Positions 35,007-46,949 of a stretch of DNA of 64,000 nt are shown in pieces (the stretch's first letter is position 1; each line of letters starts with the position of its first letter). The position numbers and the translations under genes are program-made. The stretch covers positions 7,068,001 through 7,132,000 of the forward strand of contig JBANDB010000004.1 in assembly GCA_037576215.1 (NCBI GenBank). Reading direction: 5' to 3'. The stretch is from Armillaria gallica (Eukaryota > Basidiomycota > Agaricomycetes > Agaricales > Physalacriaceae). The notes beneath the pieces were generated by a model, which did not search any database, was not told where the DNA came from, and was given only the letters and a program-made list of their open reading frames with translations.

Positions 35007-36281
35007 TTAATCATCTGCACATTCAAACTCTGTCAAGTTCAAACTCTTTCTCCCCATTTCCTTTCCTTCGTCATTGTAGCAAATGATGGTGATCCACTTG
35101 TCCACAAGAGAAACTTCCTGTACATCCTCCATCATCCATTCTGATGTGGAAGTCTGATTCTGATCCAAGATGTCGTCTTCTTGTTTGATACCTCCATACG
35201 TTGCCATAATGGACACCTCATCAGGGTCCTCATCGTCACAACATCTAGGGACATTGTTGAGGAATGAGTTACACTCGTCAGGAGGGTCAGGCTTCTCCTC
35301 ATCTGCAGATGTCATGTCCGTGTCCATATCCTCAGTAGCATTGGACTGAGAACTATCCGTCATCTCTGAGTCAGAATCAGAGAAGTCAGAGAATGAGAAG
35401 TTGGACTCTGGGGCATTAGGTGGTAGCGGGAGATCATCGTTGAATGCTGTGGGTGTACTGGGTGGTGATGGTGATGGTGGTGGATAATTGAAAACTGTTA
35501 TGCCTTGGAAGGCAGGGAAGTTAGGGTTATATAGTACAACAGTGTTATTTGGAGCAACATAGGTGGTCACTGTGTTGGTGTCATCCAATGCATAATGTTC
35601 TAGGAGATCAGGTACCATATTTCCCCATTCCTCTGTGATAGCGTCCACTCTGTCCAGATAGAAATGCATAAGGAACTCACTCCATGTTCCATGCCCCAGT
35701 ACTCCCCAGTTGATGACTGAGTCAAAACCCAGGCATACACTGTCCTGAATCCTTTCGTCCATCCATACGAAGCCATTAACAATGAACCTGACATATAATA
35801 GCAGGTGCTCCCAGAGCAGGTCGCATGAGGCATAGGAGGCCCAGACGAGATTGAGTGAACAATAGTGAAGGTAAGTGATGTCAAGATTGTCAATGCGAGT
35901 GAGTTGCAACTGTCTGGCTTGCGCCTGGGGAATGGAAAGTGGTGTGGCCATGGTATTGAACGGGACATTGTGAACAGCGTGGGTAAGAATGTCGACGAAG
36001 ACTTCCGTGGTTTGCTGCAGGGCAGCTACGAGTTCGGGTGAAACAGTGAAGCAATTGATGTTGCTGAATGCTGTGTGCACAATATCCTGAGCATCAATGG
36101 TATCCTGCACACTGCGACTACCAATTATGGCCTGCACAATCCTATGAAAAGCTGGATTTGCGTTGGAGCACATGAGAAGGCCCATATAGGGGACAAGAGA
36201 GCTGTTGGATGGAAGGGTTGACATGTCTGTGGCTTTAATTAGTGATATTGCGAGTAGTGTAGACTGAATATGCACCTCCAT
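35007..36281 (-). CDS. Extra 424-codon ORF between pol and 3' LTR of element 1
   Basis: An uninterrupted frame of 424 codons in the same sense as gag-pol, in the position where some Ty3/gypsy elements carry a third gene. The N-terminal 260 residues are mixed alpha-helical in character. The C-terminal 150 are strongly acidic and Ser/Asp-rich (for example SFSDFSDSDSEMTD) with a Pro-rich hinge (NYPPPSPSPPSTPTA). I see no signal peptide or clear membrane helix, so it is not an obvious envelope protein, and I recognise no domain. It is open although gag and pol are broken. Another reading is a host gene piece captured by the element. Confidence 0.6.
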   Translation of the reverse strand: MEVHIQSTLLAISLIKATDMSTLPSNSSLVPYMGLLMCSNANPAFHRIVQAIIGSRSVQDTIDAQDIVHTAFSNINCFTVSPELVAALQQTTEVFVDILTHAVHNVPFNTMATPLSIPQAQARQLQLTRIDNLDITYLHYCSLNLVWASYASCDLLWEHLLLYVRFIVNGFVWMDERIQDSVCLGFDSVINWGVLGHGTWSEFLMHFYLDRVDAITEEWGNMVPDLLEHYALDDTNTVTTYVAPNNTVVLYNPNFPAFQGITVFNYPPPSPSPPSTPTAFNDDLPLPPNAPESNFSFSDFSDSDSEMTDSSQSNATEDMDTDMTSADEEKPDPPDECNSFLNNVPRCCDDEDPDEVSIMATYGGIKQEDDILDQNQTSTSEWMMEDVQEVSLVDKWITIICYNDEGKEMGRKSLNLTEFECADD

Positions 36282-36633
36282 GCTTGTTTCTTTGTTACAG
36301 GGATGGAAAAATAAGATTGAAGGGTTACAAAAAGACTGGACATCTGCATGTAAAGCTTTCGATGCCCTGGTCCATTAAATATTGTCAATATTACAGCTAG
36401 AAATTCTTGTAACTTCACCATGACTGCGACTGAAAGCGAGTCAGCCCTTGTCAACGTCAGCACTAGTAGAAATGGGGCAAGTTTGCGCCTGTGCGAAGCT
36501 TGTGGTGGAACATGAGGTGATAAATATGGGTTGTATGAGGTGGAGAGAGGCCTGCGGCAACACGAGGATAATGAAGTGGTAGGAAAAGATGCAATTCTAT
36601 TTGTTCAGAATATAGGAGTGACATTTGCATAGA

Positions 36634-39600
36634 TTAATGTATGCTCATGCATTGTTCAGCTTCTGTCACTTCCTTTTCATCACTGAGTGTGCCTTTCCCA
36701 TTTCTCCATTCATGTAGAACCAAGGGCGCATTTTTCAGCTCTGCCAAAGTTTTCCATTCATCCTCATTGCTGGGTAACCCCTTGAAGCGTACTTGATATT
36801 TCTTGATGTGCCTATGCCTGCCCAGTAGTTTGAACATCCATTCATTTATGATTTTCTCCACTTCCATCTCTGGAAGGTCATCGAAGTCGTCTCGGTTTAG
36901 ATTTCATGAAGGTCGGGAGCCAAATTCAGGAGGAGAGGTATTATATTGTTCGAGATGGGCAATGTTGATGATGGGATGCATTTTGTAAGAAGCCGGCAGT
37001 TGGAGTTGGTAAGTTACCGGACTTACCTTTCTGATCACTTCAAAGGGTCCATCGTACCTCATCAGCAATTTCTTGCCTCTCTCTTTCTCGTTTCGCATCA
37101 GTTCCAAGCTGTGTGGGTTCAGGAGCACTTGGTCTCCCTCTTCAAATTCGGTGAGCAGTTGGCCATTGTTGCAGTGCTTTTGCTGAAATGCACGGCTCAA
37201 TATCAGTGCCTCCTTAGCCATTGTCCTTTCAGCTTCAAACTGCTCCACCATATCCATGGCACGGTCATCCTCATGTTCAAGATGCATGGCATCTGGTTGT
37301 CCTCCGTTTCCTACGCTATCACCCAATGGCCTTGGGATGTATGACTGGTCTGCCAGCAGCATTGACTCTGTTGTTGGGGTGAATCCAAAAAGGAGATATG
37401 AAGGTGAGTATCCTGTACTTGTATATACTTGTATGTGGTGTTGTGTTGTATGAGAGAGCAAGGCCATCCAGGTACTTGTTCCAGTCATCTCTCTGCGGAC
37501 CCATGTATGCTCGTAATGCAATTTCCAGGCCTTGGTTCATTACTTCAGTCTGTCTATCAGCTTGTGGATGATGTGATGTCGTTAACGCTCTTGTCATTCC
37601 CATTAACTGACATACCTCCTTCCAGAACCTGTTTCGCCAGCATGGATCATGGTCAGTAATGATTTGAGCTGGGATACCAAACTTAGAGATAACATGTTGA
37701 TAGAACAGATACGCTGTTCCTTCATCTGTAATCTTGGTATCACATGGAACAAATATGGCATACTTGGTAAGCTTGTTGACTATTACCAGCAGATTGTCAT
37801 ACTCTGATGCCATTGGCAGCCCAGGGATAAAGTCCATGGATACAACCTCAAATGGCTGTGTTGGTATTGGTATTGGTTGAAGTAGACCTAGTAGACCTAC
37901 TGGACCATGGTGTCGTGGTTTTGCTTTCTGACAAATGTCGCATGAGCTGACATACTTCCGAAGGTCCCTTGACATTCCAGGCCAGTAATGAGTCGAGGCC
38001 AAGCTATTGTAACATTTGTGATAACTGCCATGCGCTGTTTCTGTCAACGAATTATGAACTTGTTCCATTACTGATACACGGAATTCTCCAGGTACACATA
38101 GTCGACTGTTACCGTTGCTATCCTCAAAGTATAGTAATCCCTCATCAGAATACTGATACTGCGGATATTTAGGCAAAATATGTGATCTTGGCTCTTGCAA
38201 TGATTCTATGACATCTGTGGAATGAGAGTCCCTGTGGTAAGCCTTTCGCCACCTTTCTAGTTCTTCTGGTTGAAGCCCTATGATGATGTTATAGAATTGG
38301 GAGGTTGATAAACATTCAGTTCCTCCATGTTCTCCTATTGGAATATCTCCTAGGTCGATTGTGCGATGCATGTCTCCTACATGTCCCTCTGTTTCTACAA
38401 AGCATGATGCGGTGGTGAGTAATCGTTCCTCAAACTTTTCCCCTAACTCATCAAACATATTTCATAAAGGGTCAGTGCTACCATCTGATTGTAGATCCAG
38501 TGATTCAATGACATCCGTTGCCGGGCCATTCTCAGGTGGTATTCGTCATTGTAAGCGAGAAATTGGGTCCACATTAGAATGTACTCTGCCTGCTTGGTGT
38601 ACAATGTGTAGATGAGGATATGCTGCAAATACTGTTCCCCATGTTAATAGTCTGCGATTGACGTTTTGAAAGGTTCGACTCCAGGTAAGAGCAGCATGAT
38701 CTGTGATTGCTACTACTTCCTCGCCTTTGATATATGGTTGGAATTTGATCAATGTTTCTTTTAGAGCCAATACTTCTTTTTCGGTAGGAGAATAGTTGTG
38801 TTCAGCTGATTTTAACATGCGTGACCAGTAGCAGATTACTCATTCAACAAATACTGTTGTATCTTCAAAATTATCAGCCCAAGAATGTGGTGATGGAACA
38901 TCATTGTGTTGCTTCAAATTGTTGGTACTATCTGTGAAATAGGATCTCCATCATCATATGCACATTTCAACCAGTCATAGACTTTGGTTCCCTGAAGGTC
39001 CTTGATGACTATGGGTTGTACCTGTTGTAAAATTCCTGCTAAGCCATAGTTACAGACATCAGTGTACACACGATACAGTAGTCCTGAAGAGGCATACCCT
39101 CATACTGGAGCATTCATAAGGACCTGTTTACATAGTTTAAATGCCTCATCATGGAGCGTGGTCTAGGTCCATTTAGTATCCTTCTTTAACAGCTGAAAAA
39201 GTGGGTGAGCTATCCATGCATAGAAGGGAATGTATCCCAAGAAATATACCATCATACCTAAGAATGTTTGAAGTTCATGTGTATTCCTCAGAGTCTTGAG
39301 CATGCAAATAGCTTCAACTTCTCTCGATGAGTTGACATGCCTAGTCTTGATACCTTTTGCCCTAAAAGCAAAAGAGAACAATAGGCAAAGTGACACTTTG
39401 GCAAAGAGAGTGTTATACCTGAAGAACTTATTGCATTGAGTACTTGATCAACATGTTGGAGGTGATCCTCAAAGGTTCAAGAGAAAATGATTATGTCATC
39501 GATATAGACAAGGGCAAATATCCATAGAAATGGTGACAGAATCTCCTGCATGACTTGCTGAAATACACTTGGTCCATTGCGGTATCCAAAAGGCATACAT

Positions 39601-41271
39601 GTAAATTGCCATAGGCCTCTGTGACAGCAAAAGGCTAGCTTCTCCTTGGAGTTGTCATGCAAAATAAGCTGTGTAAATCCTGAGAGAGCATCAAGTGTTG
39701 AAAGCCATTGGGCTCCTGACAAGCTCTGCATAATGTCATCCTGTCTTGGCAAAGGGAATTCATCTGGAATGACCATTGCGTTAAGTTTCCAATAATCAAT
39801 TACCATCATAGGTTTACCATTTTGATATACAATGAACGTGGGGGCTGCCCAAGGGCTCTGTGATGGCTCAATGACACCCAATTGAATCCAGGTGTCAATT
39901 TGCTTGTCCATAACTGCTCGATTCGCTGGTGAAGCTGGGAATGGTAACAACACTGGTTGTGATCCTGGTTTTAGCTGTACTTCAACTCTGGCATTATTTG
40001 TACCAAGTCGTCCATCCAGCCCAAATGCCTGTTGATTGGCTAGAATCACCTTCTGGAGTTGTTGCATCTGTTCATGTGTAAGATCAGAGGAAATGTCCAC
40101 TTCATCTAGTAGTCGCACTGTAGGAATGATGTCAGTTTGAACTTCAGCTGTTTTCGGACTGCCTTCCACCAGTGGCTGTGCTGCCAGATCATCGGCCTCA
40201 GTAGCATTACGTTGCGCCTTAGATGTGACAGCAGCTTCACTCCATATGACGTGTACTCCTGACTCCAAAGTCATTGATTCACTATGCTCTTGCACTAGGG
40301 TCCTGATAAGCCTAGCCTGTGCAATCCTGTGTTCATTGATGGCCCTATCTGAGCTCACGATCTAACCAATTCCTGGGATTATGTGCTTGTCCAAGTGCTT
40401 GGCCTTTCACGATTACTACTGGCGCATCAGAGAAATTTGATATATGAAGGAACAGGTTGCTTGCTGAAATAAGGGAGTCTAGTGAGCCAAAAATTTGCCT
40501 TGCGTTACTATCTTGCTGAATGTATTTCTCTATGAACCAGGAATCACTGCTATGGGGAAAGGGGACTTGAACTGGTACCTTGATACATGTCTCAGGTGGA
40601 ATCACAACTCTAGTAATTGCACAGGCTTCACCTTTTTGCTGTGCTAGGCATAATCGGCACTTCAGTTTCTGGGCTTTACGATGTGCCTTAGATCTGGGCA
40701 GCTCCAGATGTGCTGCAGGTAAGACCTCCACTTTGAAACTTTGACCCATTGAATCTGTCAATGTAGGAGATGTTGAGCTTAGGACTTTGGTTTCCCTACC
40801 CATATCTCCAAATGACAGATAGCTTTCTCCCTCACATCATATTACTGAAATTGAATATTGGTCTGCAAAGTCATTTCCCAAGATAAATGGTGTCATCATT
40901 CCTTTGACCACGTAGGTGTCAACATTGACTTTAACTGGTCCTTGGTCAGTCTTGAAGTAGAGATCTATTCGAACAAACCCTGAGATTACTGATGAACCCG
41001 TTACCTGAACTAGATTAATGTGCTGACCTTTGTGCACTCTGGGGACCTTTGACAGTTTATTCAAAGCTTCTTCCAAAATCAGGGTGATGTCCAATCCAGA
41101 GTCTACAATCACCTTTAGCACATCTGTATTCAGTCCATTGATACCAGCTACAGATTCCATGGCTTTGCTGCCTAAGAATGTACATCTGGGTGGGTGTGCC
41201 ATGAGCTTCCTTAATTCAAGCAAAGGTTTGTCTGTTGATACACCATCTTCCTTCCTAACAATGTAGTTCAC
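36634..41271 (-). pseudogene. Ty3/gypsy pol of element 1, decayed
   Basis: Minus strand, 5' to 3'. A protease-like region has VDSGLDITLI (about 41095). Reverse transcriptase follows (40358-39477) with WAAPTFIVYQNGKP, SGFTQL and the YIDD active site. RNase H (38818-38546) has YSPTEKEVLAL and ITDHAALTW. Integrase (38458-37319) has a CDICQKAKP zinc finger, MDFIPGLP, ITDHDPCW and HHPQADRQTEV as the D, D and E blocks. A linker (37521-36904) precedes a chromodomain (36867-36634, YQVRFKGLPSNEDEW). Pieces lie in different frames with stops between, including after YIDDIIIFS, so it cannot make a full polyprotein. Chromodomains in such integrases direct insertion to heterochromatin. Confidence 0.88.
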
Positions 41272-41559
41272 TTTAGCAATATTCCGTGCTAATGCCCATC
41301 ATGTTCTTCGGTTCAAGGCAGGCTTTTCGTAAAATGAAGTACATGCATTCCTGGAGGATGTTCAAAATATTGGGGTATCATTCTGTCCCTGTTCCTCATG
41401 GTGTCTTGTCAGTGATTGCTCATTGTCCCACACCCTGCTTTCCAAGGACAGATCCGTATTGAGCATGCTATGCCTCACAAGGTTGCATGACACTTCAGAG
41501 TTTGGAGGATCTTGCTTGCAGTTCTGGTCATCATCAAGGCTAAAATATATTCCCTCATA

Positions 41560-42615
41560 CTCAAGTTGGGGCTCATCACCCTCTGTGGAGATATGATTAG
41601 TATGTGCAAACTTCATGTCCTCATAGTGGTGTTCACACTCAGGGTCCCAGTGCTGATCACTACCGCAATGTCGACAAGGATGAGCTCCTTTCTGTCATGG
41701 AGTGAATTTTCGCTTTGACACATTTGCATCATTTTGGGGGAAGCAAGGCAGTGGTAGTTTTGTGGAAGCACCAACAAGGTTAGTCCATGCCATACGCTCA
41801 AAGAAATTGTTTTTCTTCTCATACATGTTAGTCGTGGGCTTATCAAACTTAGAGGGCTGTGTCGGATTTGAAAGATTCATCAGGGTCTTTTCATGGAACT
41901 GTATAGCATTCTGGAACTCAACTGCGTTCTCGTACAACTCAGTAGTAAGTATATTGGACCATATTTCTGAAGCTCCATCCATGATTTCACTTATCAGGGA
42001 AGCATCATCCCAATTTCCAGACAGATTCAGGAGTTCTCTTTTCCGGATGTAGTAATCACTTGGCATTTCTCTTGTATTACACCACTCTTGGTACATTGCA
42101 CGAGTTGCTTTTGCTTTCTGTTCCTCCCAGAACTTACGATTCATATAGTATGAAACGATGGCTCGACGAAGCTGGTCCCAACTTTGTTCGATGTCTCCTC
42201 GATGAATAGCTGGTAGAGAATAGTACCATCTCTCAGCAGATCTGGTAAGGCACGTTGGAATTATTCTTCCTAGCTGCTCATTGATAGCTTCACTCCAATA
42301 GCTATAGTCATCAATTTTCTGTATCCAGCTGATAATAGTGCTGGTGTTGCCATCCCAAGTTAGTATGTCCAAAATTTTGAGTTTCTGATCGAATTGTGGT
42401 CCTGAAGTTCTTGCAGGGGCCTGATCCTGACTGTGTGCATGATCTCTGCTACCTGTACTATTTGGAGATTGTTTCGGAAATCTATCACCCTGATTGTTAT
42501 TTCCATCATCCCATGGATCGGGGTCAGGATCACCTCTCCCTGGCATTTTCTCACTTTTGAACTGATAGGATGTCCAGCTCTTCGTTTCAGGTGCTCTAGA
42601 GACTGAAGATCCCAC
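41560..42615 (-). pseudogene. Gag of element 1 with zinc knuckle
   Basis: The open frame 42615-41695 reads a retrotransposon gag domain (WIQKIDDYSYWSEAI, AERWYYSL, WDQLRRAIVSYY). A TGA at 41697-41695 sits where Trp is expected. Reading on in the same frame gives a CCHC knuckle (CRHCGSDQHWDPEC, spacing C-X2-C-X4-H-X4-C) near 41660-41620. So the nucleocapsid part is separated by one nonsense transition. Gag packages element RNA into virus-like particles. Confidence 0.8.
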
Positions 42616-42945
42616 AGACAGAGATGAAGAACCACCAGGTCTTAAAACATGTGAATGATTATGAATGTCTGTGAAAGATGGATGAAGGCACCATCTGTTT
42701 CAGTGTTGCAATTCCTCTTCTTGCTGCCAGTGTACTGAAGTTTCCCTTTTGCTTAAGAGTCGCAGTATATCATCAGCCTTGTCATGTTGGTCTCTAGGCT
42801 GGCCTATGGCATACAAGACTGGTACGCTCTATTTCAAATGCATCTGTGCCTTAATACCCTAGATACCGCTGTATTGCCAAATATAGATATGAGTTTTTTA
42901 TAAATATAATAAATACAACTATTTTGGGAAAATCTTTTTATTATT

Positions 42946-43490
42946 CACTGCTGGGGCATGTCAGTGTTTATGCCTGAAAGATGGCAGATAAACACTGACA
43001 TGTATTTATATAGAATTTTTTAAGCATAAAAAACTGTACTATAAAAACCTGGTAAAATACTATCTGCTTCCTTTCTAATCTTTATCTTGGTGTTTTGGCA
43101 CATGTTTTTGCTATGAATTATCTAAATAAGTACATGATGTCATTCATGCTGTGTTTTATTGCCTATAAATGATGTTAGGTGTTTATACCCTGGGTTTCCA
43201 ATTGTGTTCTTTGTTGTGAGCAATTATATCATGTATGATGATTGGTATTTCTTTGAGGTGTTTATGCAAGGAAACACCTATAAAACAAAGGAAAGACCAG
43301 GTGTTTCCTGCCATAAACACCACAAGAAATACCTGCGGTAACACACAGCATCTTTGCTCAGGTATTTTTAGAACAACAACACAATTGGAAATACAGGGTA
43401 TAAACACCTAATATCGTTTACAGGCAATAAGACTTAGACATGACAAAAATGGCATCATGTACTTATTTAGATATGTTGGAAACACTAGGT
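42946..43490. repeat. Left inverted arm of a split DNA element
   Basis: The stretch 42946-43120, continuing at 43472-43490, is the inverted complement of about 56980-57169 with few mismatches. The outer end reads CACTGCTGGGGC here and CACTACTGGGGC at the other arm, similar to CACTA-type termini. The arm contains its own small hairpin (GTCAGTGTTTAT / ATAAACACTGAC). A MITE is inserted in it and the second LTR element lies between the arms. No matching short target duplication is seen outside the arms. Confidence 0.75.
43121..43471. mobile_element. 351-bp foldback MITE with TA target duplication
   Basis: Terminal inverted repeats start TCTAAATAAGTACATGATG. The arms continue with TTATTGCCT and GGTGTTTATACCCTG and then TTTCCAATTGTG, so most of the element folds on itself. 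TA flanks both sides (43119-43120, 43472-43473). The sequence is uninterrupted in the other inverted arm near 56995. TA duplications point to the Tc1/mariner superfamily. It has no coding capacity. Confidence 0.88.
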
Positions 43491-43624
43491 TCACAGTGGG
43501 TAGACTAGTGGCTGGTAAAGCTAGACTAATGAACTTGTATTCTCTGGCTCCTACAGAGCCTGTATTTATACTATGAAAACTATCTAGAACGTTCTACTAA
43601 ACTCGTCCATAAGCAGTAAGTATT

Positions 43625-44048
43625 TGTTACAATTTATTCATTTTCTTTACCTAAGCGCCTCTTATCTTATCTTATCTTCAGCGCTTACCCTTATCTTATC
43701 TTTAGATCCGCGACTTCACGGAAGTCTTCATAAATCTTCACATAGACACATCGTCAGACTCGCTCAACATGTATTATTCTCGGTTACTGTGTATTTGGCT
43801 TATTCACTTTCTAACACAGTACCCTCACCTTAGTACCTATTACAGACCCTCACTTTGGTATATAAGTAGTGTACTCAAAGCTGTATATTCCCTAGCTTTG
43901 AGCTAAAGTTTATTCATACCGAAACACATTCCTTCTCGCTAAGCACTATTAAGTTAGTCTTGAGCGCCAATCATCACAGGACTAGTCGGTGACTGTACAA
44001 ACGCGATACAGCTGACTATTTACCTTTGATCGGAGTTTGGGTCTGACA
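43625..44048 (+). repeat. 5' LTR of element 2
   Basis: 424 bp, matched by 56487-56910. It contains a short CTTAT-rich tandem tract (about 43669-43706) and a TATA-like sequence (TATATAA, 43859-43865) placed as expected for the LTR promoter. Confidence 0.93.
43859..43865 (+). promoter_or_regulatory. TATA box of the 5' LTR
   Basis: TATATAA in GGTATATAAGTAG, about 190 bp before the LTR end. The same sequence is kept in the 3' LTR at 56721-56727. It probably sets the U3/R start of transcription. Confidence 0.55.
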
Positions 44049-44711
44049 ATTAGCTCAAAGCTTTTTCTAACCCCTACCCCAGACATACCCATGGAAAATG
44101 ACAACACCCATATTATAGCCATCTCACTAGGAATACCTAGCGCCACTCTCCTTTCCATTGCTCTCATTCTTGCAGTCAGGTTTCGCTACAGACCGCGACG
44201 ACAAGTAGAAACACCCTGCACCACCCCCTCAGTCATTACAGATAACTCCAATGGCATCCTGCTCGAGCAGCAGCCACCCTGACTCTTCGCACCCATACCA
44301 CGGCAACCGATCCCAATCCACAAGCTCACTAGGCCAAGAGTCAATGAAGAAGAGGAGGACATTCCTGAGTTGCGTTCTCCCATCATCCCGGAGAGAAGGT
44401 CTCCTACCCCTCCCAGAGGGCGCACGCCTGACATCACCATCACCACCGTGCCTCCCTCTCCCAAGTATGTCGTATACCTCCCTTGAACTCCCACACCCGG
44501 CATGTACTCCAGACTCATTGCCCATGGCAGGGGATTCAAAGTGGGCCGAGACATTTGACCCATTGCCCCAGCCATCAATTACGACGCTTGGGCTGACAGG
44601 TACCCTACTCCACCACCCACAGCCGGTATTGCTTCCAAGGAGTTCTGGGATAACATCGACATTCCCTACAGTGCCTACTTCCCCTCAGACAGGGGATCGC
44701 CCAGTCACAGG
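44049..44711 (+). other. Leader and broken N-terminus of gag, element 2
   Basis: A frame from ATG at 44092 reads MENDNTHIIAISLGIPSATL with a hydrophobic stretch, then continues in another frame as a Pro/Arg-rich region (about 44330-44470, RSPTPPRGRTPDITITT). It then joins the main gag frame at about 44712. At least two frame changes are needed. It is presumably the degraded start of gag. No clear primer binding site could be named. Confidence 0.45.
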
Positions 44712-46627
44712 ATGCCCCCACCAAGGGGATATGGAACCCTCATGATGTGGGACCAGCCCATACAGAACCAGGAGCTCACACCCGAGCCTGTACCAGCCAT
44801 CGAGGAACCCGTTGCTGGCCCCTCTACCCTCCACCCTTCCTCAGCAAGGCGTAGTGGTTGGCGAAACCTCCCAGTCAGGTCCCCGCACCATCCCCCTCGA
44901 GCAAGTGCTTGGGAGCAACTTGCCCAGCGACTCCGGGAGCAGCCACAGTCCGAAGGACCAAGGCGTGGAGTCTGGCCAAGCGAGTTGAGTGACTCAAACA
45001 CCACAGTCGAGCCACCCCATCCCCCTACCCCTTTCCCCATGACCATGCTCGATGGAATTCCCCAGTCGTCCCCTGAGTTGGCGTGCAAGCGCGCGAGCAC
45101 ACACCCTCCAACCCCAGTCCCGATGATGCTAACTGACGCCATCAATTTTTATGAACAAACAGACGATGACCCCACCGTTCCTATTCCTGCTTTATTAAGG
45201 CAAGCAAATCTTCAGGATATATATAATTATTATGCCTATGAATTACCTTTCGCTTTGGTTTGGACAACTTCCCAAGCCGGAAACGATTATATTATGAGGA
45301 AACAGAGAAACCTCCCAGCAGACGAAATCCTTCAATACAAGGCAGAGCGATACACTTGCCTCTTATGGAACGATGTACACCCGGATAACATAATTGAGGA
45401 ATTTCCCCCTTATGAAGAAGCCGCACAGGAGATCAAGATACAGGAACCAATGCCAGATGAACCACCAGTACCGCCTGTTCAGGCACCAGTACTGGCCTTC
45501 TCCTATGTCAGGGGACAGGCACCACCAGGAACATACCAACAAGGATTTCAGCCATTTGCTGGAGGCGGTCACAGAGCCGGAGGCGGTGGCGGACAACCCG
45601 CACAACCTGCACAACCCGCACAACCACCGCAGCCCCCCACTCCACCTCCACATTATGCACTTCCACGATTCCCCACTCCACCACTGCTGCCAGACCCCCC
45701 AGTACCCTGGCAACTGGTCAATGGAGCCATCGCCCCCTATGACGATTTCAAACCAAAAATCATCAAAGAGGTCGACGACTTCAAAGGTGACTCTACCGAC
45801 ATCACCAGATTCTTCCTGAAGTGCGAACTGCACTTCAACGTGTTCAACCGACACTTCCGACACCACCCTCATAAAGTCGTCTTCTGTGTCTCACGACTTG
45901 CAGACAACACTGAGAAATGGTGGGAGTTGAGCGTGCAGATTCTAGGAAAGGATCAAGCGACTGGAGCCCAGCTCTACCCGAGTTACGAAGATTTCAAAAC
46001 GAAACTCGGCGAGAGGTTCTGGAAGGATGCCGATGCGCAACTAAAGTACATGCAGTGGGAGAAGCTTAGGCAAGCGGACCACAAGGACGGTGACAAGTTC
46101 TTCCAGCTATTCGAAGAACTAGCCTACCATGCCGGAGTACGCACCAACAACCAAGTCATGCTCCATCAGATCAAAAGGCCGCCCGCCAGACGAGTAAAAA
46201 CACCATATACTCGGCTGATGGAGACGTACCCATTGACTATGAAGGATGGAAGGCTCGTTTACTCCGGATTGACTACAACTGGCACCTCAAGCAGGCAGAA
46301 GGAACCACGGCAACACCAGCACGATCACAGACACAGAAGACGACCATGCCTATTAAGGGTGGTCAAACAGCAGCCCCCGTACTGACAACGACAACAGCTA
46401 CAGGGACAACTTACGGAGGACACGGCATGCCAATGGATGTCAATGCAGCCAGGGCAGCATCAGTATGCTTCCGATGTGGCAAAAAGGGCCACTTCAAGTG
46501 TGACTGCCCTAATGCGCCAAAAACCCAGGAAGAAGCATTACAATGCTTCAACACTTATTGGGATCACCACCCAACTACAGAAAACCTCTCAACGATTGAG
46601 GAGGTAAAAGAGAGCACCGAGAAGTAA
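44712..46627 (+). pseudogene. Gag of element 2 with zinc knuckle, frameshifted
   Basis: A long frame (44712-46385) has a Pro-rich N-terminal half and a gag domain (DDFKGDSTDITRFFLKCELH, WWELSVQIL, YEDFKTKLGERFW). The family sequence leaves this frame near 46175 and continues in another (DYEGWKARLLRIDYNWHLKQ) up to a CCHC knuckle (CFRCGKKGHFKCDC, 46469-46510) that ends at 46627. So one frameshift, not a programmed site that I recognise, divides gag. Confidence 0.8.
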
Positions 46628-46949
46628 ATGATTCAACTTACTTGGCCAAGGACTTAGTTTCAGCTGGTACGCCTATTGCACTTCATAAATGTACTTATAT
46701 ATCGCCTGTAGTAACCACTGCGCATTCGAATATACCCGCGACTTCGCAATCAGACCAGAAACTAAGCAAGAATCAAATTACAGGAATCCCAGACATCGTG
46801 GTAGCTAGGCTACCGACGACTAAACATTCGGCGAGTAACCCATTGCAGGTGAAAGCATTGAACAGTGAGTCACCTACCATAGTGACACCCATCATAATGG
46901 TTAGACTGGATGGGGCAGCAGACCACACTGTAGTCTTGAGTCTAGAGAA

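Noticed and set aside
45363..45872. Minus-strand frames opposite gag of element 2
   Set aside because: Shadow of the Pro-rich gag sequence, with the Trp/Trp-Arg-rich composition typical of antisense.
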